DNA from: Dyella sp. C9
GTDB lineage: Bacteria; Pseudomonadota; Gammaproteobacteria; Xanthomonadales; Rhodanobacteraceae
Assembly: GCF_003332825.1 (NCBI RefSeq)
Contig: NZ_QIRF01000004.1
Coordinates: 255,241-319,240, forward strand
Length of the DNA: 64,000 nt
Direction of reading: 5' to 3'
The notes beneath the pieces are model-generated. The model made no database searches, was not told the DNA's origin, and worked only from the letters and a program-made list of their open reading frames with translations. Positions within the stretch are counted from its first letter, which is position 1. The number at the start of each line of letters is the position of its first letter. Position numbers and translations under genes: made by a program. Shown here piece after piece: positions 52,773 to 62,223 of this stretch.

Positions 52773-53902
52773 GCATCGATACCGGTGGCATCCGGCGCTG
52801 GGCCAACGACCTGCAGCGTATCGGCCGCGAACTCTGGCGCGACCTGAAGACGCTGTTGCGTCCCGGCCCGCGCCTGGTCGACCAGATCGAGGCGGTCGCT
52901 TCGGTGCTGCTGGCGATCCTGCTGGCGCAGCTGGCCGGTGCGCGCAATGTCGGCTGGGCAGCCTTCAGCGGTTACATGGTGATCCGCTCGCATCTGTCCA
53001 CGAGCATGCAACGCGCCGCGCTGCGCGTACTGGGCACGCTGGTCGGCGCGTTGGCGGGCTACGCCATGGCCATCCATGTCGCCGGGCATCCGGTGTGGAC
53101 CAGCATGGCGCTGGGCCTGGTGGTGACCGGCACCATGTACATGGTGCTGGTGAGCCGCCGAACCTACGCGTGGCTGTTCACCGGGCTCACCTTCCTGATG
53201 ATCGTGGCCGATACGCTCGGCGCACAGGAACTGCCGCCGCGCGCATACGCGATCTCGCGTGTGGTGGAAATCCTGGTGGGTACCGGGGCCAGCCTGCTGG
53301 TGAGTCTTGTTTCGTCGTGCACGCTGCGCCGCTGGGTGCCGGGCCAGTTGCCCAAGCCCGCCACGTCGTATCGCGGGTGGCACGGCGCGGCCGCCTGGCA
53401 TGCGCTGCAGGCCGGCGTCGCCGCGATGTTGATTCCCTGCTTTGCCCACTGGATCGCCATGCCCACGCTCACCCAGGCCGGCGTGACGGTCATGGCGGTG
53501 ATGGCCGTGCCGCTGGCCAGCGTGGAGGCGCCGGGCAACATGGTGTCCACGCGCATGGTGCATCGCTTCCTCGGCTGCAGCCTCGGCGGCCTGCTGGCGA
53601 TGGGCATCCTGCTGGTGTGCCATCACGACCCCGTGCTGATCACGCTGGGCCTGTGCGCAGGCGTGGCGATCGGCCGCCATATCGAGAATGGCGCGCACAA
53701 GCTGGGCTATGTCGGCGTGCAGTTCGCGCTGGCCTTCCTGGTGGTGCTGGTGCCGGACCATTACGCCAATGCCAGCATCCAGCCGGGCCTGGAGCGGCTG
53801 GCCGGCATCATGCTGGGCTTCGTGCTGTTGCTGCTTGCGCGCGCGGTGTTCATGGCCGGGCGCACGCAGCTTCCCAGGCTGCTCGGGCGAGGTTCGTCCT
53901 GA
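52769..53902 (+). CDS. FUSC-family membrane transporter
   Basis: 377 aa starting at a GTG that overlaps the LysR stop. Two sets of hydrophobic segments (about 45-180 and 220-370) give the FUSC/aromatic-acid-exporter arrangement (AAFSGYMVIRSHLSTSMQRA; VMAVPLASVEAPGNMVSTRM). FUSC proteins export aromatic acids such as p-hydroxybenzoate or fusaric acid, often with an HlyD partner, which is not seen here. Regulated with the preceding LysR gene. Confidence 0.85.
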   Translation: MSIDTGGIRRWANDLQRIGRELWRDLKTLLRPGPRLVDQIEAVASVLLAILLAQLAGARNVGWAAFSGYMVIRSHLSTSMQRAALRVLGTLVGALAGYAMAIHVAGHPVWTSMALGLVVTGTMYMVLVSRRTYAWLFTGLTFLMIVADTLGAQELPPRAYAISRVVEILVGTGASLLVSLVSSCTLRRWVPGQLPKPATSYRGWHGAAAWHALQAGVAAMLIPCFAHWIAMPTLTQAGVTVMAVMAVPLASVEAPGNMVSTRMVHRFLGCSLGGLLAMGILLVCHHDPVLITLGLCAGVAIGRHIENGAHKLGYVGVQFALAFLVVLVPDHYANASIQPGLERLAGIMLGFVLLLLARAVFMAGRTQLPRLLGRGSS

Positions 53903-53917
53903 CCGCCTGGCGGGGCT

Positions 53918-55021
53918 TCAGAGCTCCGCCATGTGATAGCGCTCCAGCCAGTAGGCGTATTGCGCCGGCAGGATCCACGACGGGCGATCGATCTTCAGGT
54001 ATTGCGCGGCGCGATAGGGATAGTGCGGATCGGCGAGATGGGCGCGGCCGATCATGACCAGATCCATCTGCTGCTGCGCAATCACCCGCTCGGCGACGCG
54101 CGGCGCATCGACACCCCATGACGAGGCCACCGGCAACTGCGCCTCGTTGCGCACACGCTCGGACACCGGCGCAAGGAAGGCGGGACCCCACGGTATGTGG
54201 GCATCGGGAATGGAAAAGCCCACGCTGACATTGAGCAGGTCCAGCCCGCCTTCGCGAAAATGCCGGGTCAGCTCGATCGATTCGGCCAAGGTCTCCTCGT
54301 CGCGGCCGTCGTACTCGATCACGCCAAAGCGCGCGGTGAGCGGCAGGCGTTCGGGCCACACGGCGCGCACGGCGGCCAGTGTCTCCAGCAGGAACCGGCT
54401 GCGGCCGGCGAGATCGCCGCCGTACTGGTCGTCGCGTGCGTTGGAGTGCACCGAGAAGAAGCTCTGCGCGAGATAGCCGTGTGCGAAATGCAGCTCCAGC
54501 CATTCGAAGCCCGCATCGCGGGCGCGCATGGCGGCGGCCACGAAATCGGCTTTCACCCGGGCGATGTCGTCCAGCGTCATCGCCCTGGGCACGCGCGGCA
54601 GGTTGGCACCGAACGCAATGGCCGACGGTGCGATCGGCTGCCATCCGCGCGGATCACCCGCGGGAATATGGTCGTCGCCTTCCCACGGACGATTGGCGCT
54701 GGCCTTGCGTCCCGCGTGCGCAATCTGGATCCCCGCCACCGCGCCGGCGGCCTTGATCGACGCGGCAATGCGCGCCATGCCCTCCGCCTGCGCGTCGTTC
54801 CACAGGCCGGTACAGGCCGGCGTGATGCGGCCCTCCGGCGAAACCGCTGTCGCCTCCACGATCACGAGCCCCGCGCCGCCGCGCGCCATGCCGGGGTAAT
54901 GCGCCCAGTGCCAGCTGTTGGTGACGCCTTCGTCGGCGCTGTACTGGCACATGGGAGGCACCGCGATGCGGTTGCGCAGGGTGACGTCTTTCAATCGAAA
55001 CGGGCTGAAGAGGGCGGACAC
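53918..55021 (-). CDS. Old yellow enzyme-type NADH:flavin oxidoreductase (XenA/YqjM class)
   Basis: 367 aa, GTG start at 55021 with GGAG upstream. FMN ene-reductase of the thermophilic-like/XenA class: Cys25 in VPPMCQYSADEG is the class-specific residue that tunes the flavin. IQIAHAGRKAS, the substrate-binding H-x-x-H in LHFAHGYLAQSF and NARDDQYGG are present, and the phosphate-binding end is VMIGRAHLADPHY. It reduces activated C=C bonds of electrophiles. Same strand as the DJ-1-like gene, 34 bp apart. Confidence 0.93.
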   Translation of the reverse strand: MSALFSPFRLKDVTLRNRIAVPPMCQYSADEGVTNSWHWAHYPGMARGGAGLVIVEATAVSPEGRITPACTGLWNDAQAEGMARIAASIKAAGAVAGIQIAHAGRKASANRPWEGDDHIPAGDPRGWQPIAPSAIAFGANLPRVPRAMTLDDIARVKADFVAAAMRARDAGFEWLELHFAHGYLAQSFFSVHSNARDDQYGGDLAGRSRFLLETLAAVRAVWPERLPLTARFGVIEYDGRDEETLAESIELTRHFREGGLDLLNVSVGFSIPDAHIPWGPAFLAPVSERVRNEAQLPVASSWGVDAPRVAERVIAQQQMDLVMIGRAHLADPHYPYRAAQYLKIDRPSWILPAQYAYWLERYHMAEL

Positions 55022-55055
55022 GGAAAGCTCCGGATAGTCGTGGAAAGAGGTGAAT

Positions 55056-55757
55056 TCAGTGCTTGCCGTTCACGGCCTGCAGCACGAGCCTGGCGACTTC
55101 CTCCGAGGAGGCCGGGTTCTGCCCAGTGACCAGGCGGCCATCGCGTACCGCGTGCGGCTGGAAGTCCGGGCCTTTCTCATAGCGCGCGCCAAGTTCACGC
55201 AGGCGCGTCTCCAGCAGGAACGGCACCACGGCGGTAAGCCCGGCCGCTTCTTCCTCGCGGTTGGTGAACGCGCTGACACGGCGTCCCTTCACCAGCGGCG
55301 CGCCATCGCTGTCCTTGGCATTCACCAGCCCGGCCGGACCATGGCAGACCGCGGAGACCACCTTGCCTTCCTTCCACGCCGCCGAGAGCAATTCGGCGAG
55401 TCGGGCGCTGCCGGGAAGATCCCACATCGTGCCGTGGCCGCCGGGAAGAAAGATGGCGTCGTACGGCTCGGCCGATACCTCGTCGATCTTGTGCGAGGCC
55501 TCGATCTTCCTCATCGCGGCGGCGTCCTTGCGGAAGCGATCCACGCTGGGCGTGTTCTCGCCCTCGGCGGAAAGCGAGCGCGGGTCGATCGGAATCCTGC
55601 CGCCGGCGATCGATGCGATATCGACGTCGGCGCCGGCGTCGATGAAGGCGTAGTAGGGCGTGGCGAGTTCCTCGAACCACACGCCGGTGGCATGGCCGGT
55701 GTTGCCCATCGATGCGTGCGAGGTGAGGATCATCAGGATCTTGGTGGCGTGGCTCAT
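55056..55757 (-). CDS. DJ-1/PfpI (Hsp31-like) protein
   Basis: 233 aa. The nucleophile elbow AVCHGPAGL carries Cys138, with Glu30 (WFEELATPYY) nearby in sequence and FLPGGHGTMWDL, the set found in Hsp31/glyoxalase III-type members. Such proteins act on methylglyoxal or protect proteins from carbonyl damage. It lies between the OYE and SRPBCC genes on one strand, so a joint response to reactive carbonyls is likely (inference). Confidence 0.9.
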   Translation of the reverse strand: MSHATKILMILTSHASMGNTGHATGVWFEELATPYYAFIDAGADVDIASIAGGRIPIDPRSLSAEGENTPSVDRFRKDAAAMRKIEASHKIDEVSAEPYDAIFLPGGHGTMWDLPGSARLAELLSAAWKEGKVVSAVCHGPAGLVNAKDSDGAPLVKGRRVSAFTNREEEAAGLTAVVPFLLETRLRELGARYEKGPDFQPHAVRDGRLVTGQNPASSEEVARLVLQAVNGKH

Positions 55758-55815
55758 GGGGAACTTCGCTCCGTGGGGAAGGGGAGTACGTTGCGCGCGT
55801 GACCGATGGCAGGCA

Positions 55816-56328
55816 TCAGCGGCCGTGTTGCCGCGAGTAGCTCACCAGCCCGTCGAGCCATGCCTGGTGTCCGTTGATCATCGGATTGGGCGTGGTCCTG
55901 GCCAGTTCCTGTGCCGGTGCGCCGATCTGCGACTCCTGCGTGAGGATGCGCACGCGGTGGCCGGGCAGGTTTTCGACCAGCCATGCGTGATGGACGTCCA
56001 GGCGCTTGCTCGCATCACCTTCCGCCCAGCCATGCCACGCCACGCGCCCGGGTTTTCCGGCGGCCGGTGGCTGGTACTCGGTCACTTCGGCCTCGATCGG
56101 GAAGCCGAACGTGCTGAAGTGGAAACGCGCGCCCTGGCTGAGTCGCGGGCCGCTGCCATCGTGGAAGCGGATGTCCGAGGCGTTGCTGTAATAGACCGGC
56201 CAGTCGGCCGTGTTGTCCAGATGGGCCCACACCTGGTCGGCATCGAGGCCGGCGACGATGACCTCGTTGGAGGCGAAGTTGTCCGTGGTGCCCGGCAGGT
56301 AGTCCTCGGGCCAGATGATTTCATGCAT
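55816..56328 (-). CDS. SRPBCC-family ligand-binding protein
   Basis: 170 aa with GAGGAG 7 nt upstream. The START/Bet v1-like fold is suggested by the opening binding strand and helix (EVIVAGLDADQVWAHLDNTADW) and later strands (VTEYQPPAAGKPGRVAWHGW; RVRILTQESQIG). It probably holds a small hydrophobic ligand; no catalytic role can be read. First gene of the SRPBCC-DJ-1-OYE run, divergent from the LysR gene by 146 bp. Confidence 0.82.
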   Translation of the reverse strand: MHEIIWPEDYLPGTTDNFASNEVIVAGLDADQVWAHLDNTADWPVYYSNASDIRFHDGSGPRLSQGARFHFSTFGFPIEAEVTEYQPPAAGKPGRVAWHGWAEGDASKRLDVHHAWLVENLPGHRVRILTQESQIGAPAQELARTTPNPMINGHQAWLDGLVSYSRQHGR

Positions 56329-56474
56329 GGGTGTCTCCTCGCGTCGTGCCGCGACGGTGGGTAAGGCGCGGCCTGCTTGTCGTCGTCGCGCCGCAGGCGT
56401 GGCGCTGTGGGGTGCACTTCATGATGGTGGTCATCGTGATATAAGGCCAATGATGCTTCTTTATTTCCAACATC

Positions 56475-57383
56475 ATGCAGCCTGATATCAGGACGCTCGA
56501 TCTCAACCTGCTCAAGACGCTCGATGCCTTGCTCGACGAGCGCAGCGTGACGCGTGCCGCCGAACGCCTCTCGCTCACCCAGCCAGCGGTGAGCGGCATG
56601 TTGACCCGATTGCGCGAAAGCCTAGGCGACCCGCTGTTCAAGCGCGGTCAACGCGGCATGGTGCCGACGCTGCGTGCACTGGAACTGGCGGGCCCGGTGA
56701 AAAAGGTGCTGGAAGATATCGAGGCCTTGCTGCGCCCGCAGGCCTTCGATCCCGCCGCCGCCGAGCTCACGTTGGCGGTCGCCTCGACCGACTACGCGCT
56801 GCAGGTGGTGATGCTGCCGTTCCTCGCGACCATAAGAACGCGCGCGCCTGGCATTCGCGTGGCCGTGCTTCCGATCCAGGACCAGCGCGTACATGCACAA
56901 CTGGAACGCGGCGAGATCGACATGGCGCTGGTGACGCCGGACAGCGCGCCGGGCGACCTGCATGTGCGCCGGCTTTTCGACGAGCGCTACGTCTGCGTAC
57001 TGCGTGAGGACCATCCCTATGCGGGCAGGCGCAAGCTCACCTTGGACCGTTTCTGCGCGATGGATCATGCGCTGGTTTCGTATCGCGGCGGAAGTTTCAG
57101 TGGTGTCACCGACGAGGCGTTGGCTCGCCTCGGCCGGTCGCGGCGCGTCACCGTGTCGGTTACCAGCTTTCTCGCGCTGCCCGAGTTGGTGCGGCACAGC
57201 GAGCTGATGGCCGTGGTGCCACGGCGTCTTGCCATGCAGGCGAAAGGCTTGGCGGTGCTGGAGCCGCCGCTGGAGATACCCGGCTTTACCAAGTCGGTGG
57301 TCTGGCACGAGCGCACGCATCATTCGCCGGCGCATCGCTGGATTCGAACGCTGCTGGCTGAAGTAAGCCAGCGCAAGCCGTAG
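56475..57383 (+). CDS. LysR-family regulator of the SRPBCC-DJ-1-OYE genes
   Basis: 302 aa. Winged helix: LNLLKTLDALLDERSVTRAA, LTQPAVSGMLTRLRESLGDP, the NodD/SyrM-like form (PLFKRGQRGMVPTLRA). The effector domain includes LERGEIDMALVTPDSAPGDL and LVRHSELMAVVPRRLA. It diverges from the SRPBCC gene across an AT-rich gap containing ATAAGGCCAATGATG, the kind of place where LysR proteins bind. It probably activates the three leftward genes in response to a small molecule. Confidence 0.9.
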   Translation: MQPDIRTLDLNLLKTLDALLDERSVTRAAERLSLTQPAVSGMLTRLRESLGDPLFKRGQRGMVPTLRALELAGPVKKVLEDIEALLRPQAFDPAAAELTLAVASTDYALQVVMLPFLATIRTRAPGIRVAVLPIQDQRVHAQLERGEIDMALVTPDSAPGDLHVRRLFDERYVCVLREDHPYAGRRKLTLDRFCAMDHALVSYRGGSFSGVTDEALARLGRSRRVTVSVTSFLALPELVRHSELMAVVPRRLAMQAKGLAVLEPPLEIPGFTKSVVWHERTHHSPAHRWIRTLLAEVSQRKP

Positions 57384-57399
57384 GCGCGTCGCCTACGGC
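57377..57399. terminator. Hairpin made of the two convergent stop codons
   Basis: GCCGTAGGCG, loop CGT, CGCCTACGGC. This perfect 10-bp stem contains the TAG of the LysR gene in one arm and the TAG of lldD in the other. Confidence 0.6.
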
Positions 57400-58532
57400 A
57401 TGCCCGCCAACGATTGCCGCGTGATATCAGCCACCGACCTTGCGCCGGTGAGCGTCATAGCCACGCGCATTTCATAGGCCATCAGGTCGAGCAGTTTCTC
57501 CACACCCTGCTGCCCGCGTGCCGCGAGTGCGTAGACGAAGGCACGACCGAGCAACACGGCATCGGCACCCAGCGCGATCATGCGAACGATGTCCAGGCCA
57601 TTGCGAATGCCCGAGTCGGCCAGGATGGCCAGCTCGCCCTTCACCGCATCGGCAATCGCCGGCAGCGCGCGTGCGGTGGACAGCACACCATCGAGCTGGC
57701 GCCCGCCGTGGTTGGAAACCACGATGCCGTCCGCGCCAAACGAGACGGCATCACGTGCATCCTCCGCGTCGAGGATGCCCTTGATCAGCATCGGTCCTTT
57801 CCAGAACGCGCGTATCCACTCCAGGTCCTTCCATGAAATGGATGGATCGAAGTTGGTGGCGAGCCAGCCGATGTAATCCTCCAGACCGGTGGGATGGCCG
57901 CGGTAGACCGAGATGTTGCCCAGGTCATGCGGGCGCCCCCACAGCCCCACGTTCCATGCCCACACAGGATGCGTCATGGCCTGCCAGTAGCGGCGCAGTG
58001 CCGCGTAGGGGCCACTCATGCCCGAATGCGCATCGCGGTAGCGCGCGCCGGGCGTGGGCATGTCCACGGTGAACATCAGCGTGGTGCAGCCGGCGGCCCT
58101 TGCGCGCTCGAGCGCGTTCTGCATGAAGCCGCGATCTTTCAGCACATAGAGCTGGAACCACATCGGCCGCGTGATGGCCGGCGCGACTTCCTCGATGGGG
58201 CAGACCGACACCGTGGACAAGGTGAACGGAATACCCCTGGCGTCGGCGGCACGCGCCGCCTGCACTTCACCGCGCCGCGCATACATGCCGGTGAGTCCCA
58301 CTGGCGCCAGTGCCACCGGCATGGCGAAGTGCTGGCCCAGTACTTCGGTTTCCAGCGACAGCTCGGACATGTTGCGCAGGATGCGCTGGCGCAGTGCGAT
58401 GTCCGCAAGATCCTCCACGTTGCGTCGCAGCGTGCGCTCGGCAAAGGCGCCGCCGTCGATGTAGTGGAACAGGAACGGCGGAAGCCGGCGCCTGGCTGCG
58501 GCCCGGTAGTCGGTGGGGGCGGAGATGATCAT
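57393..58532 (-). CDS. lldD: L-lactate dehydrogenase (FMN, membrane-associated)
   Basis: 379 aa from the ATG at 58532, which gives the E. coli LldD start ([20 protein letters not shown]). Residue blocks match throughout: [59 protein letters not shown], and catalytic-His [20 protein letters not shown]. It oxidises L-lactate to pyruvate and passes electrons to quinone. No lactate permease or LldR is adjacent. Confidence 0.97.
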   Translation of the reverse strand: MIISAPTDYRAAARRRLPPFLFHYIDGGAFAERTLRRNVEDLADIALRQRILRNMSELSLETEVLGQHFAMPVALAPVGLTGMYARRGEVQAARAADARGIPFTLSTVSVCPIEEVAPAITRPMWFQLYVLKDRGFMQNALERARAAGCTTLMFTVDMPTPGARYRDAHSGMSGPYAALRRYWQAMTHPVWAWNVGLWGRPHDLGNISVYRGHPTGLEDYIGWLATNFDPSISWKDLEWIRAFWKGPMLIKGILDAEDARDAVSFGADGIVVSNHGGRQLDGVLSTARALPAIADAVKGELAILADSGIRNGLDIVRMIALGADAVLLGRAFVYALAARGQQGVEKLLDLMAYEMRVAMTLTGARSVADITRQSLAGMP

Positions 58533-58699
58533 GCGAAAGATCCCGGCATCGGTTCCCTGACGGGAGACTGCCATGCTTCCTGCCATGACGGTGTGATTGC
58601 GCCGGCATGACGCTGCCGATCGCGCGTCGATGCACTCGCGCGCAAGCCGGTGCTCATGGCACAGTGAACGACGCGCGCAATTCCCCAAGGGAGTGTGGA

Positions 58700-59713
58700 A
58701 TGGCTTCACGGTGGTCGATGTGGCGAACAGGTGGGTCGATGCTTGCGCTGGCGATGGCCTGCTCCGGTGTGCAGGCGGGCACGACTATCCCGGCGGTGTT
58801 CGAGGCGGGGCATGTCTACGCCACGCCGCGCCTGAGTGACGGATCGTTGCTCAGGCTGCTGGTGGATACGGGCGGCGGCGGTGCATGGACGTACTGGCTG
58901 GGTGAATGGAGCCGCGCGGGCCAAGGCCTCGTGGCGATGGCACCGTGCAGCCTCGGCGAGGAGAGCGTGCCGCAGTACGTGCCCCCTTCATTCCGTGGCG
59001 TGCCATTGCCCGCGCCGAACGGACCGTGCAAGGGCGTCTCGCGTTATCCGACGGAGCCCGGCGTACGGGGAACCTTCGACGGCATGCTCGGTGCCAACTA
59101 TCTTTCCACGCAGGGCGTCTGGACCTTCGATTACCCGGCGCAGCGGCTGGTGCTGGAAGATCACGGCTGGACGGCCGGTGCGGCGGCGCATCGCGTGCCG
59201 TTGGGCTTCGACGTCCTGCGCAACGGGCTGCGTCGCGGCTTTCCACGCGTGACCATGATCGTTGCCGGCGAGCCCATCGACATGCTGCTGGACACCGGCG
59301 CCACCAGCCACCCCACGGCCGAGACGCGGGTGGCCACGGGCGAGCCGGTGGCCAGGGGCGAGGGCGTGACCAGTTACATCACCACTTCGATGCTGGAGCG
59401 CTGGCATCGCGCGCACCCCGAATGGCGGGTGATCGAGCATGGTGATGACCTGTTTGGCAGCGCGAATGCCTCGCGCGTGATTCGTGTGCCGGAGATTGTC
59501 TGGGCGGGTTACAGCATGGGCCCGGTATGGTTTACCGAACGCCCCGACTCGGCGTTTCACCAGATGATGGCCTCGATGATGGACCGCAGGCCCGATGGCG
59601 CACTGGGAGCCAACGTGTTCCGGCATTTCGTGCTGACCATGGATTACCCGGGCGAGGCGGCCTGGGCCACCTGCCATGACACCTCGTTCTGCCACACGAT
59701 GCTCGCGGAGTAA
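58700..59713 (+). CDS. Exported two-lobed aspartic-protease-like protein
   Basis: 337 aa from the ATG at 58700 with AAGGGAG upstream. Signal peptide about 1-26 ([13 protein letters not shown]). Two halves repeat the same pattern: an aspartic-protease active-site triplet ([14 protein letters not shown] at 56-58; [15 protein letters not shown] at 198-200), each followed by a flap and the end motif [17 protein letters not shown] (about 130-146) or [16 protein letters not shown] (about 302-317). Single-lobed bacterial retropepsin-like proteins carry one such unit; two in tandem resemble a pepsin-like layout. Proteolysis is not proven. It could be a peptidase or a binding protein of the cell envelope. 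Confidence 0.7.
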   Translation: MASRWSMWRTGGSMLALAMACSGVQAGTTIPAVFEAGHVYATPRLSDGSLLRLLVDTGGGGAWTYWLGEWSRAGQGLVAMAPCSLGEESVPQYVPPSFRGVPLPAPNGPCKGVSRYPTEPGVRGTFDGMLGANYLSTQGVWTFDYPAQRLVLEDHGWTAGAAAHRVPLGFDVLRNGLRRGFPRVTMIVAGEPIDMLLDTGATSHPTAETRVATGEPVARGEGVTSYITTSMLERWHRAHPEWRVIEHGDDLFGSANASRVIRVPEIVWAGYSMGPVWFTERPDSAFHQMMASMMDRRPDGALGANVFRHFVLTMDYPGEAAWATCHDTSFCHTMLAE

Positions 59714-59730
59714 GCGCCCCGCCATCGGGC

Positions 59731-60642
59731 TCAGCGGCGTACCGCGAGCACCCCATCCAGTGCCAGCTGCGCCTTGAAGCCGGCCTTTTCCAGTCGGCGG
59801 GCCACCTCGCGTGGCACGTCGCGGTCGCTGGTGAGCTTGTTGGGGCTGCCGGTGTAGTGGAACATCCGCCCGCCGCGGCGCAGCACGCGCGCGAGCTGGT
59901 CGTAGAACACCTGCGAATAGAGTTCGCCGGCAATGCCGAAACGCGGTGGGTCATGCAGCAGCGCATCCACCGAGGCGTCGGCGACCTGGGTGATAGCCTG
60001 CGAGACATCGGCATGGGTAAGCTGCAGGCGCCCGCCTGCGGCAGCTGAATCGGGATCCGGCGACCACGGGTTGAGCGTGCGCAGCCACAGCACGTCCGGA
60101 TTCTTCTCGAACGATTGCATGCGCGCCACGCCGGCTTCCAGGCAGCACGCCGCGAAATAACCCAGGCCGCCACAGGTATCGAGCAACGCCTTGCCGCGCG
60201 GTTCCACCAGCGCCACCTTGCGGCGTGCGTCCTCGAACGGCGATTCCTTCGCGGTGGGCAGCATCTTGATGCCGTCGATCTCGAAGGTCGGCGCTCCCCA
60301 TTCGGTCGGCACCAGCTTGATCAGCGAGCCGGAGAAGCGGGACACCGTCGCGAATTCCTCGCCGTCCCAATAGTAGATGCTGCGATCCTTGAGCTTGTGC
60401 GGGTAGGGGTAGTGCTCGCCCTTCCACTGCCAACCGTCGGTACCGAGCGAGGCTTCACCCCGGGTTTGGCCCAGGTCCAGCGAACCCGTCCATAGCGTTG
60501 CGCCGGCATCGCGCGCGGCGAGCAAGGCATCGGCGGTGGGGCGGGTGAGCAGGGGGCCGGCGTAGTGCGACAAGGTGTGGATTTCCTGGATGAAATGGGT
60601 GCGGCTCGCAGGGAGGGCGAACGTCCCGCGTGGCGCCGACAT
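59731..60642 (-). CDS. Class I SAM-dependent methyltransferase
   Basis: 303 aa from the ATG at 60642; an ATG at 60717 is also possible. The N-terminal 100 residues are a beta-rich domain (TLWTGSLDLGQTRGEASLGT). The Rossmann methyltransferase core has motif I ALLDTCGGLGYFAACCLEAG, motif II acid in QSFEKNPDVLWLRTLNPW, and a catalytic-loop-like DALLHDPPRFGIAGELY. D-P-P-R is the type of motif seen in amino-methylating enzymes. The target is unknown. Convergent with the aspartic-protease-like gene. Confidence 0.8.
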   Translation of the reverse strand: MSAPRGTFALPASRTHFIQEIHTLSHYAGPLLTRPTADALLAARDAGATLWTGSLDLGQTRGEASLGTDGWQWKGEHYPYPHKLKDRSIYYWDGEEFATVSRFSGSLIKLVPTEWGAPTFEIDGIKMLPTAKESPFEDARRKVALVEPRGKALLDTCGGLGYFAACCLEAGVARMQSFEKNPDVLWLRTLNPWSPDPDSAAAGGRLQLTHADVSQAITQVADASVDALLHDPPRFGIAGELYSQVFYDQLARVLRRGGRMFHYTGSPNKLTSDRDVPREVARRLEKAGFKAQLALDGVLAVRR

Positions 60643-61149
60643 TTTTGCATATCCGCCGCTTGCGCCCTGTGCCGGTAAAACGATGTGCCCGCAGCGCGGG
60701 TACCGGATGAGCTTCATGTGCTCATCTCGAGGCTCGGGCGCGCAGCCCCGTGGCTGCGCCATCATGAGGGTTGGGAACTGGCCCACCGGTGAAGTGGATT
60801 TCGCCACTGCCGAGGCGGCCATGGCCACCAACCCGCTTGCACCGAACCGTCTCACTGCGGCGCTGCCGCCGTTCCTGCGCAGGCGGGTGAAGGCGGATCA
60901 ACGTTACTGGCAGGGCGCAAGCCAGTGGCCTTGCGCCGTCCTCCGGCATCCGTCGGGCCGTGCTTGGACGCTGGCGCGGTGCAGCGAGATCTCGCGCCAG
61001 TCGAGCCCGTTCCGCGGTTTCTTGCCGTGATGATCGCTGCCAGTCCCGGGAACCCTGATGGAAAGACCCTGTCTAGTCAGGCTGGTCGCAACGCGCGCTG
61101 ATGGCATGCGCATGTTTCGTGTGGGGCATTGGCTTGAGTTTGGGGTGTC
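60643..61149. other. Intergenic stretch without a supported gene
   Basis: 507 bp. The open frames here lack ribosome sites and sensible composition. One perfect 8-bp hairpin (GCGCAGCC at 60740-60747 with GGCTGCGC at 60752-60759) is present; its role is unclear. Promoters for the flanking divergent genes should lie here. Confidence 0.4.
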
Positions 61150-62223
61150 ATGCAGCGTTCGGGGCAGCTTCGGTATCGACAGGAGGAGAGTGCGCGCGGC
61201 CTGGCATTACTCGACAGCGAAACCCGTGAGTCCTTGGGGCGCAGGCGCTGGCGACAGCCGCCGCTAACGCGCCCGGAGCTGGCGCTGGCGCTGATTGTGG
61301 TGTTGGTGCTGCACCTGCTGTTTGCGTTGTCGCTGTGGTACGAGATGCAGCCGAGGTCGTTCCATCCGATGGTGGTGAACCGCGATACCGATCGGGCGAT
61401 GATCGTTCGTCTGATCGACCACCCCAGCAAACCGCGCGCCACCCAGCCTGCTGAGCCAACCGCGAGATCAGAAAGTCCGGTGCCACCGCGGCCAGTGGCG
61501 GCGGCCGCCGTTGCCCCGGTGGCGCACGAGAAGCCCCGCCGGGACGCCATGGTCGTGCAGGATCATGAAGCTACGCCTGCGCCGGCGGCCTCCGTGGCGG
61601 CGCCCTCGGCCATCAGTTTGTTCGCCAAGGATGGTTCGATCCGCCTGCAGCCTTCGACGGCTGCTGTCCCGGCAACGGCAACTACCGTCGATGGGCAGGC
61701 CAAGCCTGTCGACGATCGTCAGATCATGCAGCACGACAGCAACCGGATGCACTACAAGGCCACGCGCTTTGAAAAGTATTTCCCGCCACCGAACGAGACG
61801 GCCGGTGGCGCGGTGGGTCGTCATATAGGCGATGCGATCAAGGAGATCGCCAAAAGCGTCTGCGATCCCAACAAGAAGAGCACGGCTACCAACTTGCTAT
61901 GCGGCGCGCCCCCGTTGCCACCTTCGCCCATGGACAAGGACGAACGCCTGAACCTGCCGCCGCCATCACTGGCCGACAATCCGAATCCGCCCAAGGCGCC
62001 GCCGCTTTCGAGCTGCATCGCCGAGTACAGGGAGGGAAAGCCACTGCCCTACGGCTGCCCGGTGAACACGCCCGATCTGGCCTTCAAGGCCGAGATGCGT
62101 GAATGCATCGATCTTTTCCGTGCAGGTAAGCGCCTCAAGACATGGTGCCCTGCCGATACGCCGCAGCGCGCAGCCGCCGAGCCGGTGCAGCCCGCGGATT
62201 CCTCGAGTACCGAAACGCATTGA
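61150..62223 (+). CDS. Single-pass membrane protein with Pro/Ala-rich periplasmic region
   Basis: 357 aa, family not recognised by name. A positively charged N-terminus (1-40) is followed by one membrane helix (about 43-63, ALALIVVLVLHLLFALSLWY), then a Pro/Ala-rich segment (about 90-185) and a C-terminal region with spaced cysteines (KSVCDPNK, LLCGAPP, SSCIAEYREGKPLPYGCPV, RECIDLFRAGKRLKTWCP). The layout (inner-membrane anchor and long Pro-rich spacer) is TonB-like, but there is no recognisable TonB C-terminal domain. A separate small gene encoding such a domain follows about 520 bp later. Confidence 0.7.
   Translation: MQRSGQLRYRQEESARGLALLDSETRESLGRRRWRQPPLTRPELALALIVVLVLHLLFALSLWYEMQPRSFHPMVVNRDTDRAMIVRLIDHPSKPRATQPAEPTARSESPVPPRPVAAAAVAPVAHEKPRRDAMVVQDHEATPAPAASVAAPSAISLFAKDGSIRLQPSTAAVPATATTVDGQAKPVDDRQIMQHDSNRMHYKATRFEKYFPPPNETAGGAVGRHIGDAIKEIAKSVCDPNKKSTATNLLCGAPPLPPSPMDKDERLNLPPPSLADNPNPPKAPPLSSCIAEYREGKPLPYGCPVNTPDLAFKAEMRECIDLFRAGKRLKTWCPADTPQRAAAEPVQPADSSSTETH

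Noticed and set aside
60575..61030. 151-codon plus-strand frame across the region upstream of the methyltransferase
   Set aside because: It starts inside the methyltransferase gene on the other strand, has no ribosome site and no recognisable domain.
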